Source of the DNA: UMGS1840 sp045661305
GTDB lineage: Bacteria; Bacillota; Clostridia; UMGS1840
Reading direction: 5' to 3'
NCBI GenBank assembly: GCA_045661305.1
Contig: JAZRFJ010000036.1
Coordinates: 3,829-67,828 of the forward strand
DNA length: 64,000 nucleotides
The number at the start of each line of letters is the position of its first letter. Positions within the stretch are counted from its first letter, which is position 1. Below the pieces are notes generated by a model. The model ran no database searches. It worked only from the letters and a program-made list of their open reading frames with translations, and had not been told where the DNA came from. The position numbers and the translations under genes are program-made. Shown piece after piece: positions 8,190-16,135 of the stretch.

Positions 8190-10397
8190 TTAAACTTCAT
8201 GTGTTACACGGTCTTTGAGTTCAGCTTTTTTAGCATTATTCCAGTTATTAACACTTCCTACTAAGTAGCCTGTTATTCTCTGTATAACATCAATGTTTTT
8301 GCTCTTACATACAGGGCATTCCTCTAAATTATGTTCAGCATTTTCAAATCCGCAATCCAGACATCTGTTTCTTGTGTGGTTTACTGAACCGTATCCCATA
8401 TTAAGCTTGTCCATAAGCTCAACTGTTTGCATAATACATGCGGGATTATGTGTTGCGTCCCCATCAAGCTCAACATAGAAAATATGACCGCCAAGCTCAT
8501 ATTTATGGTATGGTGCTTCAACTTCAGCCTTATGTTCAACACTACATTTATACCATACAGGAACATGTGAGCTGTTTGTATAATACTCTTTGTCTGTTAT
8601 ATCTTTAATAATTCCGAACTGTTCGCGGTCATTTCTTGTAAATTTACCTGAAAGTCCCTCAGCAGGAGTTGCAAGCAAGCTGAAATTAAGATTCTTTTCT
8701 TCTGCAATATCTCTTATCTGTTTGTACATATATTCAACAATCTTAAGTCCAAGCTCTTGTGATTTTTCATCTTCGCCATGATGCTTGCCTGTAAGTGCAA
8801 TAAGAGTTTCAGCAAGTCCTATAAATCCTATGCCGAGTGTTCCTGTCTTTAAAATATCTTTAACAGTATCGTTAGGACCATATTTTTCACTGTTTTCCCA
8901 CATACCATTCATAAGCATCGGGAACTGTTTTTTTAGTGCAGTTCTCTGGAAATTATAACGGTCACAAAGCTGTTGTGCAGTCACTTCTATACATCTTTGT
9001 AATTTAGAGAAAAATTCCTTTATGCGTTCTTCTTGGTTTTCAATTTCTCTGCATTCTAAAGCAAGTTTAACTATATTTATAGTAGAGAATGAAAGGTTTC
9101 CTCTGCCGATTGAAGTTTTCTCTCCATGTCTGTCTTCAAAAACTCGTGTTCTGCATCCCATTGTTGCAACTTCATATTTATATCTCTCGGGGTCGTTTGC
9201 ATCCCATTTTTCATGCTGATTAAAAGTAGCATCAAGATTTAAGAAGTTAGGGAAAAATCTTTTTGCAGTTACTTTACAAGCAAGCTTATAAAGGTCATAG
9301 TTTCTGTCGCCCTCACAGAAATTAACGCCTCTCTTTTTCTTCCAGATCTGAATTGGGAAAATAGGTGTTTCACCGTTTCCTACACCCTTATATGTTGAGT
9401 TAAGAATTTCTCTCATTACGCAACGACCTTCAGCAGATGTATCTGTTCCGTAGTTAATTGATGAAAATACAACCTGATTTCCGCCTCTTGAATGGATTGT
9501 GTTCATATTATGAATAAACGATTCCATAGACTGATGAACACGGTTAACTGTCAAATTCATTGCATGTTGGAAGTAGCGTTCCTTTCCTGTTAAACCGCTA
9601 AGGTCTTTTATTAAATAATCATCAATTTCTTTTTCTTTATATTCTGATAAATCAATACCTTCGAGTGCTTCAATTTTTTCAAGTTCTTCTATAAAAGTGA
9701 GCTTAACATAAGGAGCAAGATAAAAATCAAATGCAGGGATAGCCTGTCCGCCATGCATTTCATTCTGGATTGATTCCATTGAAATACAAGCTAAAATAGC
9801 GGCTGTTTCAATTCTTTTTGCAGGACGGGATGAGCCGTGACCTGCTCTGAATCCATCGCCTAAAACTCTGTCTAAAGGATGCTGAAGGCATGTAAGAGAT
9901 TTTGTAGGATAATAATCTGCATCGTGAATATGTATGTAATTACTCTTAACATAGTCTCTTGTTATATCAGAAACGAGCATATCATTAACAAATGAACGCG
10001 AGGTTACACTTGCAAACTTCATCATCATACCCGCAGGTGTTTCAGCATTCATGTTTGCATTTTCTTTTGTTACATCATTTGCAATAGTATTTACAATACT
10101 CATATATGTATCGTATGTTTTTCTTCCTCTTGCAATGTTTCTTTTATCTCTGTACAAAATATATGATTTTGCAACATTCTTATACTGAGATTTCATAAGC
10201 TCAATTTCAACAAGGTTCTGAATTTCTTCAACATCTGCAATATCCTTGTTAAGATTGTATATTGTTTCCGCAATACTCTCAGCACATTTTACATCATTGA
10301 TAAAATCATGATTCATTGCCTTTAATATAGCAAGTGTAATCTTCTCCTTATCAAAATTTTCTATTCTTCCATCTCTTTTTCTTATGTTAAGTATCAT
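8190..10397 (-). CDS. nrdD: Anaerobic (class III) ribonucleoside-triphosphate reductase
   Basis: Makes deoxyribonucleotides without oxygen. ATG at 10397 is chosen because GAGGGAGAG precedes it; an upstream in-frame ATG at 10430 has no such site. 735 codons. An N-terminal ATP-cone (RKRDGRIENFDKEKI, roughly residues 5-90) gives allosteric control. The C-terminal end has a Cys4 zinc site (CLDC...CPVC) followed by the glycyl-radical region RITGYLVG about 25 residues from the end. Preceded by a consensus promoter overlapped by NrdR boxes and followed by nrdG. Typical family member with nothing missing. Confidence 0.96.
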   Translation of the reverse strand: MILNIRKRDGRIENFDKEKITLAILKAMNHDFINDVKCAESIAETIYNLNKDIADVEEIQNLVEIELMKSQYKNVAKSYILYRDKRNIARGRKTYDTYMSIVNTIANDVTKENANMNAETPAGMMMKFASVTSRSFVNDMLVSDITRDYVKSNYIHIHDADYYPTKSLTCLQHPLDRVLGDGFRAGHGSSRPAKRIETAAILACISMESIQNEMHGGQAIPAFDFYLAPYVKLTFIEELEKIEALEGIDLSEYKEKEIDDYLIKDLSGLTGKERYFQHAMNLTVNRVHQSMESFIHNMNTIHSRGGNQVVFSSINYGTDTSAEGRCVMREILNSTYKGVGNGETPIFPIQIWKKKRGVNFCEGDRNYDLYKLACKVTAKRFFPNFLNLDATFNQHEKWDANDPERYKYEVATMGCRTRVFEDRHGEKTSIGRGNLSFSTINIVKLALECREIENQEERIKEFFSKLQRCIEVTAQQLCDRYNFQRTALKKQFPMLMNGMWENSEKYGPNDTVKDILKTGTLGIGFIGLAETLIALTGKHHGEDEKSQELGLKIVEYMYKQIRDIAEEKNLNFSLLATPAEGLSGKFTRNDREQFGIIKDITDKEYYTNSSHVPVWYKCSVEHKAEVEAPYHKYELGGHIFYVELDGDATHNPACIMQTVELMDKLNMGYGSVNHTRNRCLDCGFENAEHNLEECPVCKSKNIDVIQRITGYLVGSVNNWNNAKKAELKDRVTHEV

Positions 10398-10426
10398 TTT
10401 CTTACTCTCCCTCGCATTAAGCTCAA

Positions 10427-10442
10427 ACACTATATCTTGTGT
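10427..10442. promoter_or_regulatory. NrdR box 1
   Basis: ACACTATATCTTGTGT matches the known NrdR operator consensus (acaCwATATaTwGtgt type). It lies just downstream of the nrdD -10 box. Confidence 0.85.
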
Positions 10443-10453
10443 TGGCGTTTTCT

Positions 10454-10482
10454 ATTATACACTATATTTTGTGAAAAATCAA
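10454..10482 (-). promoter_or_regulatory. Promoter of nrdDG
   Basis: Minus-strand TTGATT (10477-10482), 17-bp spacer, TATAAT (10454-10459). NrdR box 2 fills the spacer. Confidence 0.8.
10459..10474. promoter_or_regulatory. NrdR box 2
   Basis: ACACTATATTTTGTGA, exactly 32 bp (three helical turns) from box 1, sitting in the spacer between the nrdD -35 and -10. Paired boxes at this phasing are the hallmark of NrdR repression. Confidence 0.85.
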
Positions 10483-10500
10483 GTGTTTTTTTACTTTTTT

Positions 10501-10516
10501 TCACAACATCTTGTGT
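10501..10516. promoter_or_regulatory. Possible third NrdR box
   Basis: TCACAACATCTTGTGT matches box 1 at 13 of 16 positions and lies 42 bp from box 2, upstream of the -35. Weaker than the other two. Confidence 0.45.
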
Positions 10517-10580
10517 TTATATTTTTTTATTTTCAAAAAACACATGTATATCAAGGGATTTTAGAAATATTACATTTTTG

Positions 10581-10835
10581 TTACAATTTTTCATCGTATT
10601 CTACAAGAATAATGTCATCACCGATTTTTTTTATTTTGTCATAAGATATAATATATTCTTCATTCTTTGAAAAAAAGCTGAACAGACCAAAAAATCTTGT
10701 TTTCCCAGGAACAATTATTGAGCCTATTCTCCCTTTTTCCAAATCAATCTCTATATCATATAAAAATCCAAGTCGCCTACCGTCTGAAATATTTATAACT
10801 TCTTTTTTTTGTAAATCAATAAGTCTGTCAAGCAA
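10581..10835 (-). CDS. YlmC/YmxH-family PRC-barrel sporulation protein
   Basis: Small (84 codons) cytoplasmic protein with a PRC-barrel-like fold, a family conserved in spore formers; biochemical role unknown. Seen: LQKKEVINISDGRRLGFLYDIE, the typical opening of the family, and a middle GSIIVPG strand. The start codon is TTG at 10835, supported by GGAGG eight bases upstream; no ATG fits. That Shine-Dalgarno lies inside the right arm of a perfect hairpin (10843-10882), suggesting translational control or coupling to read-through from the hydrogenase gene upstream. Confidence 0.82.
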   Translation of the reverse strand: MLDRLIDLQKKEVINISDGRRLGFLYDIEIDLEKGRIGSIIVPGKTRFFGLFSFFSKNEEYIISYDKIKKIGDDIILVEYDEKL

Positions 10836-10842
10836 AAAATCA

Positions 10843-10882
10843 ACCTCCGCACATATAGCTTTATACTAATATATGCGGAGGT
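10843..10882 (-). promoter_or_regulatory. Hairpin that contains the ylmC-like ribosome binding site
   Basis: CCTCCGCATATA pairs with TATATGTGCGGAGG (one small bulge) between the hydrogenase stop and the TTG start. The GGAGG (10844-10848) is in the 3' arm, followed by a T-rich stretch, so the structure can act as an RBS-sequestering stem and as a weak terminator. Confidence 0.65.
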
Positions 10883-10888
10883 ATTAAA

Positions 10889-12343
10889 TTAAATGTTTTT
10901 TATGTTTTGGAAATCTTTTATTGATTGGGTTATAGTTTTTTTCTCTGCTTCCACTGCATATTTATCTACACTTTTTTTATTTATATCTGCATGAGTAAGA
11001 CAACCGGCACCGCCTATGCAACCACCTTCACAAGCCATTCCTTCAATAAAGTTAACATCCAATATTCCCTTTTTGGCTTTTAAAAGTGCAAGCTTACACT
11101 CCTCTATTCCATTACAGGTAACAGGCTTAAACTCAAACTCATCACAGCCATTTTCCTTAAGTCCCTCTCTTATAGCCTCTGTAAGCCCACCACTTCTTGC
11201 AAAAATTCTTCCAAAATATGAAGCATTATCAAGACTTATTTCAGAAAGCTCAGAAATTTCAATATCACGGCTGTCAAAAAGTGCCTGAAGCTCCACAAAT
11301 GTTATTGCGTAATCAATATAAGGTTTTACTTCCTCACGCTGAAATTCAGCTTTTTTTGCTGTACAAGGTCCGATAAACACAACTTTTGCATTTTCATCGA
11401 GTTCTTTTATTTTCTTTCCTATCATAGCCATAGGTGAAGGATTTTTGGATATATGCTCTTTTAATTGCGGTTGATTTTTTTCAATATATGAAACAAAAGC
11501 AGGACAACATGAGCTTGTAACAAAACTTTTCGTTTCACTTACCTCTTTTGCCTCATCAATCGAAACCATATCAGCACCTAAAGCAACCTCAACAATGTCA
11601 TAAAATCCAAGTTCCTTTATTCCTGCTAAAATCTGTCCCGATTTTGCATATGAGAACTGACCTGCAATAGATGGAGCAACGGCTGCATAAACCTTATACT
11701 TTGTATTATTTTCACTTTCCTTTATTATATCAATAACATCTAAAATATAAGACCTGTCAACAACAGCACCGAAAGGACACTGATATACGCATGCACCGCA
11801 TGAAGTACATTTATCATAATCTATTTCTGCCTCTCCTGTTTTGGACATACTTATCGCACCGATTTTACAAGCATTTTCACACGGTCTTTTTTTATTCACA
11901 ATAGCACTGTAAGGACATACTTTTGCACAAGCACCGCAGTTTTTACATTTTTGTTTATCTATAACTGCCCTTTGGTTTTCGTCATAAGAAATTGCACCAA
12001 ATTTACAAACATCCTCACACCTGTGTGCCATGCATCCTCTGCATGTGTCTGTAACGCTGTAACCACTGTGCGGACATTCATCACAGGCTATTGAAATAAC
12101 CTGAATAACATTCTTATTCTTTTCATCATTCGCACCGATTGCAATTTTTATTCTTTCCTGAATAATAGCTCTGTCCTTATATATACAACAACGCATCGGT
12201 GATTCATTTTTAGCTATAATATCTGATGGGATAGAATTAATTTTATGAAGAAGCTTATCATTCCATAAAGCTCTTGCGAGTTCTCTTAAAACTCTGTACT
12301 CAATATACTGAACTTTAGTATCAAACTTTCTTATCTTTGGCAT
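10889..12343 (-). CDS. Monomeric [FeFe] hydrogenase, group-B-like
   Basis: Probable H2-producing or H2-sensing iron hydrogenase, cytoplasmic. ATG at 12343 (484 codons) has AAGGAGAG before it; an upstream in-frame start at 12394 does not. N-terminal half carries several ferredoxin-type cysteine sets (CDECPHSG, CRGCMAHRCEDVCK, CKNCGACAKVCP, CENACK, CTSCGACVYQCP). The H-cluster signatures are L1 TSSCCPAF, L2 IGPCTAKKAE and L3 EGMACEGGCIGGAG. The Phe in L1 and Gly-Ala-Gly in L3 fit group B rather than the classical group A. No diaphorase (HydB/C) subunits are adjacent. It follows the transporter by 100 bp in the same direction and may share the redox operon. Confidence 0.85.
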   Translation of the reverse strand: MPKIRKFDTKVQYIEYRVLRELARALWNDKLLHKINSIPSDIIAKNESPMRCCIYKDRAIIQERIKIAIGANDEKNKNVIQVISIACDECPHSGYSVTDTCRGCMAHRCEDVCKFGAISYDENQRAVIDKQKCKNCGACAKVCPYSAIVNKKRPCENACKIGAISMSKTGEAEIDYDKCTSCGACVYQCPFGAVVDRSYILDVIDIIKESENNTKYKVYAAVAPSIAGQFSYAKSGQILAGIKELGFYDIVEVALGADMVSIDEAKEVSETKSFVTSSCCPAFVSYIEKNQPQLKEHISKNPSPMAMIGKKIKELDENAKVVFIGPCTAKKAEFQREEVKPYIDYAITFVELQALFDSRDIEISELSEISLDNASYFGRIFARSGGLTEAIREGLKENGCDEFEFKPVTCNGIEECKLALLKAKKGILDVNFIEGMACEGGCIGGAGCLTHADINKKSVDKYAVEAEKKTITQSIKDFQNIKNI

Positions 12344-12387
12344 TTTTACTCTCCTTTTTGCTTTTTTAAAAAAACTACACAATATTC

Positions 12388-12420
12388 GACTCACAAATTT
12401 TTTAATAAAACCTGTGAGCC
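12388..12420 (-). terminator. Possible weak terminator between transporter and hydrogenase
   Basis: GGCTCACAGG ... TTTGTGAGTC inverted repeat on the minus strand, without an immediate long T-run. It could be a processing hairpin rather than a full stop. Confidence 0.35.
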
Positions 12421-12442
12421 GTGTATCGTATAATTTTATGAC

Positions 12443-13708
12443 TTATTTAAAGAATATAATAAGGAACTGTGAAGCAAGAACTACTGCGATAAGTGCAATA
12501 GGATATGTAGCCGCATAAGCTGCAGCAACTTCCTCTGTTTTTGCTACATTTATAAGAGTTCCGAGTGCAGGTGTACTTGTCATACCGCCTGTAAGTGAAC
12601 CGAGATTGTTAAGCAAGCAAAGCTTAAGAACATATTTTGCAAACAAGAATCCTATAATCATTGGGAATATTGTCATAATTACGCCGTAAACAAAATACAT
12701 AGGGTCAAAGAATTTTACAAAATCTGCACCGCCAGGGATACCAGCTCCAACTAGGAAAAGCACTAATCCGAGTTCTCTGAACAGTTTTAAAAGTGATTGT
12801 TCAGGCATAATATTCATTTTTCCTACATTTCTGAAGTGTCCCATAACAAGTGAAACAAGTAAGCATCCGCCTGTTTCTGTAAGTGAGAAGCATGTTCCTG
12901 TAAGTCCTGCAGAAGAAAGAGGAATTTTAATTTTTCCTACGATAATTCCCAAAACAACAGCTATTGCAAACGCTGCAATTCCGTGGTCATCAAGATTGAA
13001 TACCTTTTTCTCTGTTTTATTTTCAACAGCTTCATCTTTTGAAGAAGTGAGTTTTTCTCTTTCTTCAGCCATATTAGCTTTTGAAAGCTTAGGAACAAGC
13101 TGTACAAAAAGAACAACACCAATAACACCGAAAATATATGCAATACCATGTCCAACTGAAACAAGGCTTTCATACTGTGGGTTAACAGTTGCTTTTGCTG
13201 CTGAAAATGCAGGGGTTGATGTAAGTGAGCCTGATAAAAGTCCAACAATCATAGCTGTGAAGCCTTCTGAATTTCCTGCTGTACCATAGCCGATTACTTT
13301 TCCCATCATTATACATGCGATTGCAGAAACTGCACCTGCAAGTATAATAATGAAACCTAAAAGTACATAAGATTTAAAATTCTTTTTCATATTTCCGAAA
13401 AACTTAGGACCTGCAATAAATCCAACAGATGTTACAAAAAGAAGAAGTCCGAGTTTTTCTACAATGCTAAGAGCATTGTCTAAATATGAAAGTGTTACAT
13501 TATCGCCTTTTAATAAAAGCTGTGCCTCTAAAGGATTAAAAAGTGTAGCACCGAATATAAGTGCAATAATAAATACGCCCGCATCTCCTAAAGATACACC
13601 TTTTATTGTAATTCTGCCTAAAGCATAACCAAAAAATAAAATACCAAAAATACAAAGCATCAAAAATGAAATTCCCGTAACAGGAATAACTCCGCCAAAT
13701 AGTGTCAT
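12443..13708 (-). CDS. AspT/YidE-family membrane exchanger (probable dicarboxylate or amino acid transporter)
   Basis: Integral membrane protein, 421 codons, about ten hydrophobic segments. It shows the internal duplication of the aspartate:alanine exchanger family: GLLSGSLTSTPAF in the first half and LGSLTGGMTSTPAL in the second. The central cytoplasmic loop (AEEREKLTSSKDEAVENK) is short and lacks the TrkA-C/RCK domains of longer relatives. Family members exchange aspartate for alanine or carry succinate/glutamate-like acids. Lying directly after frdBA, it is a good candidate to import fumarate/aspartate precursors or export succinate (inference). RBS GGAAAGG. Confidence 0.72.
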   Translation of the reverse strand: MTLFGGVIPVTGISFLMLCIFGILFFGYALGRITIKGVSLGDAGVFIIALIFGATLFNPLEAQLLLKGDNVTLSYLDNALSIVEKLGLLLFVTSVGFIAGPKFFGNMKKNFKSYVLLGFIIILAGAVSAIACIMMGKVIGYGTAGNSEGFTAMIVGLLSGSLTSTPAFSAAKATVNPQYESLVSVGHGIAYIFGVIGVVLFVQLVPKLSKANMAEEREKLTSSKDEAVENKTEKKVFNLDDHGIAAFAIAVVLGIIVGKIKIPLSSAGLTGTCFSLTETGGCLLVSLVMGHFRNVGKMNIMPEQSLLKLFRELGLVLFLVGAGIPGGADFVKFFDPMYFVYGVIMTIFPMIIGFLFAKYVLKLCLLNNLGSLTGGMTSTPALGTLINVAKTEEVAAAYAATYPIALIAVVLASQFLIIFFK

Positions 13709-13755
13709 AATAATCGCCTTTCCAAAAATTGTTTTTATATTATTTTTTACATTGT

Positions 13756-13790
13756 TTCAGGCAGATATTAATAAATAAAATCTGCCTGAA
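13756..13790 (-). other. Stem-loop between frdA and the transporter
   Basis: TTCAGGCAGAT / ATCTGCCTGAA, an 11-bp perfect stem just past the frdA stop. No T-run follows on the minus strand, so it is more likely a message-stability or partial-termination hairpin than a full terminator. Confidence 0.55.
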
Positions 13791-13796
13791 ATTAAA

Positions 13797-15401
13797 TTAT
13801 TTATCTTTTCTTCTGTAATCCGGTAAAAGCTTAGGTGAAACAACATCTGTTTTTATGCCTGCTTCTTTAGCTTCCTGAGCATATTTCTTAACATGGTCTA
13901 AAGTTAATTTGCCAACCTTAACAGATTTGAACTTATCTCCGGCACTCTTTCCTGCGTTTCTTCCGAATACGATAATATCCAAAAGTGAGTTACCCATAAG
14001 TCTGTTTCTTCCGTGAATACCTCCAACAGCTTCGCCTGCAACATAGAGGTTTTCAATATCACTCATACCGTCATCAGTAATTTTGATACCACCGTTCTGG
14101 TAATGAAGTGTAGGATAAATGAGGATAGGCTCTTTACGGATATCAATTCCGTATTTACCAAACATTCTCATCATAGCAGGAATTCTCTTTTCGATTGTTC
14201 CCTCTCCGCCTTTTAATTCAATCATAGGAGTATCAAGCCAGATTCCGTAACCGTTAGGTGTAGGAACACCGTTACCTCTGTCTGAACATTCTCTGATAAC
14301 TGAAGAAGCACAAACATCTCTTGTCTCTAACGGATGCATAAATACTTCTCCGTTTACATTTACAAGCTTAGCACCGAGTGAACGAACTTTTTCAGTAACG
14401 AGTGCACCGAAAATCTGTTCAGGGAATGCTGCACCTGTTGGGTGATACTGTAATGTATCCTGATATAAGAGTCTTGCACCTGCTCTGTAAGCAAGAACAA
14501 GTCCGTCTGCAGTTGCACCATAGTGGTTAGATGTTGGGAAGCCCTGATAGTGCATTCTTCCTGCACCGCCTGTTGCAATAATAACTGTTTTTGCTTTTGC
14601 AACAAGGTATTCACCTGTTTCCATGTTAAGAAGAACTGCACCTGCAGCTGCACCCTTATCGTCTAAAATAAGTTCAACTGCTGCTGTGAAATCTACAACA
14701 GGAATTTCACGGTTCAAAACTTCGTCACGAAGTGTTCTCATGATTTCAGCACCGCTATAATCCTTTGCAGCGTGCATTCTTTTTCTTGATGTACCACCAC
14801 CGTGTGTTGTGACCATTGTACCATCAGGCATTTTATCAAATTCAACACCAAGCTCATTAAGCCATTTTATAGCTTCAGGGGCATCGTTTACGAGTTTATA
14901 AAGAAGGTCTTTCTGTGCTGCAAAATGACCGCCACCGAATGCGTCAATAAAGTGAATATAAGGTGAATCGTTTGGCTTATCAGCAGCCTGAATACCGCCT
15001 TCTGCCATCATTGTATTGGCATCACCTATTCTTAATTTTGTAACAATCATTACATTTGCACCCTTGTTATGTGCTTCGATAGCGGCAGATGAACCTGCAC
15101 CGCCTCCGCCTATAACAAGAACATCTACATCATAGTCAGGATTTTTAAGGTCAATTTTTTCTTTTGCAATTCTTGAATTACCCTGTAAGAGTGCAACAAG
15201 CTCTTTAGGTGCTTTCTGTCCTTTATTTGGCCCGATTTTGATTTCATCAAATTCTTCTTCTCTGTAGTCAGGGTGATATGTTTTTAAAAGTTCAGATTTT
15301 TCATCTGCTGTCATTCTTTTTGGTTCTAAAGCCGCGTTTGCAGCTCTTGCAGCCTCAACCTTTTTGATTGATTCCTGCATTTCAACTGAATATGCTGACA
15401 T
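13797..15401 (-). CDS. frdA: Soluble fumarate reductase / succinate dehydrogenase-like flavoprotein subunit
   Basis: FAD subunit that would reduce fumarate to succinate. 534 codons. FAD-binding GGGGAGSSAAIEA near residue 96, second nucleotide motif ATGGAGR, and active-site blocks of the family: HPTG, ITEKVRS-like region, HYQNGG, and RNRLMGNSLL with the conserved arginine. The position that carries the covalent flavin histidine in membrane Frd/Sdh (SHT-AEGG) reads ANTMMAEGG, so FAD is probably non-covalent. No membrane-anchor genes (FrdC/D or cytochrome b) are nearby; the partner frdB is 12 bases upstream and Flx-Hdr genes precede it. L-aspartate oxidase was considered but the Fe-S partner argues against it. 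Confidence 0.85.
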   Translation of the reverse strand: MSAYSVEMQESIKKVEAARAANAALEPKRMTADEKSELLKTYHPDYREEEFDEIKIGPNKGQKAPKELVALLQGNSRIAKEKIDLKNPDYDVDVLVIGGGGAGSSAAIEAHNKGANVMIVTKLRIGDANTMMAEGGIQAADKPNDSPYIHFIDAFGGGHFAAQKDLLYKLVNDAPEAIKWLNELGVEFDKMPDGTMVTTHGGGTSRKRMHAAKDYSGAEIMRTLRDEVLNREIPVVDFTAAVELILDDKGAAAGAVLLNMETGEYLVAKAKTVIIATGGAGRMHYQGFPTSNHYGATADGLVLAYRAGARLLYQDTLQYHPTGAAFPEQIFGALVTEKVRSLGAKLVNVNGEVFMHPLETRDVCASSVIRECSDRGNGVPTPNGYGIWLDTPMIELKGGEGTIEKRIPAMMRMFGKYGIDIRKEPILIYPTLHYQNGGIKITDDGMSDIENLYVAGEAVGGIHGRNRLMGNSLLDIIVFGRNAGKSAGDKFKSVKVGKLTLDHVKKYAQEAKEAGIKTDVVSPKLLPDYRRKDK

Positions 15402-15413
15402 TTTTATTCCCTC

Positions 15414-16088
15414 CTATGCTTCAATTTCTCTGTTATTATAGAGTTCTTTCATTTCTTCGATAGGCTTCTGCATGAGTTCCTCTAAAAGTTCTTTGAAAGT
15501 ACCGTCATTAATTTCCTTTACTCTGTCCTCAAGATGCTGTGTCTTTGGAGCAAGGTATTTTCCGTTTAATCTTCTTGCCAACAAAGAAACCTGTGGATGA
15601 GAAATACCAGCCGGACATCTTGATGAACAACAGCCGCACATTACGCAGTCAAATGATTCTTCAGCACATTTTTCATATTCGCCTCTCTGTGCATAAGCAA
15701 TATACTGCATAACATTAAGTCCCTGAGTACAGCTGTTTGTACAAGCATTACAGCCGATACAAGCATATATTTCAGGATAAAGCTGCATCATAATCTGCTC
15801 TGTCGGAGCGATTTTTTCAATATCATAAATTTCTTTAACAAGCGGGAAGAAAGGTAAGGTTGCAACATACATATCGTTCTCAACCTTTGTTGAGCATGCA
15901 AGACAAACCTTGAGCTCTTTATCGCCTTTAATTCTGTAAATTGTTGCACAGGCACCGCAGAAACCGTTACGGCAACCGCAACCTCTGACTAACTGATAGC
16001 CTGCATATTCCATAGCGCCCATAATTGTAAGGCTTTCAGGAACTTCGTATTTTTTTCCGAATAAATATACATTAACCATGTTTTCCAT
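15414..16088 (-). CDS. frdB: Fumarate reductase iron-sulfur subunit, HdrC/TfrB-like
   Basis: Electron-wire subunit for FrdA, 224 codons. N-terminal plant-type [2Fe-2S] domain with CRNGFCGAC and a later CLAC; C-terminal alpha-helical ferredoxin with CIGCNACTNSC and CVMCGCCSSRCP. In classical FrdB the second part holds a [4Fe-4S] plus a [3Fe-4S] cluster; here both motifs have all four cysteines, as in HdrC and in thiol:fumarate reductase TfrB. It lacks the C-terminal CCG domain of TfrB, but a free-standing HdrB is encoded in the same cluster. No quinone site partner is present. RBS AGGAG nine bases before the ATG. Confidence 0.85.
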   Translation of the reverse strand: MENMVNVYLFGKKYEVPESLTIMGAMEYAGYQLVRGCGCRNGFCGACATIYRIKGDKELKVCLACSTKVENDMYVATLPFFPLVKEIYDIEKIAPTEQIMMQLYPEIYACIGCNACTNSCTQGLNVMQYIAYAQRGEYEKCAEESFDCVMCGCCSSRCPAGISHPQVSLLARRLNGKYLAPKTQHLEDRVKEINDGTFKELLEELMQKPIEEMKELYNNREIEA

Positions 16089-16135
16089 GTTACGCTACTC
16101 CTTTTTTAAATTTTCAATTTAAGATAAACTGCTTT

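Noticed and set aside
13797..15401. L-aspartate oxidase (NadB)
   Set aside because: No nadA/nadC neighbours; instead an iron-sulfur partner subunit, fumarase and Hdr genes are linked.
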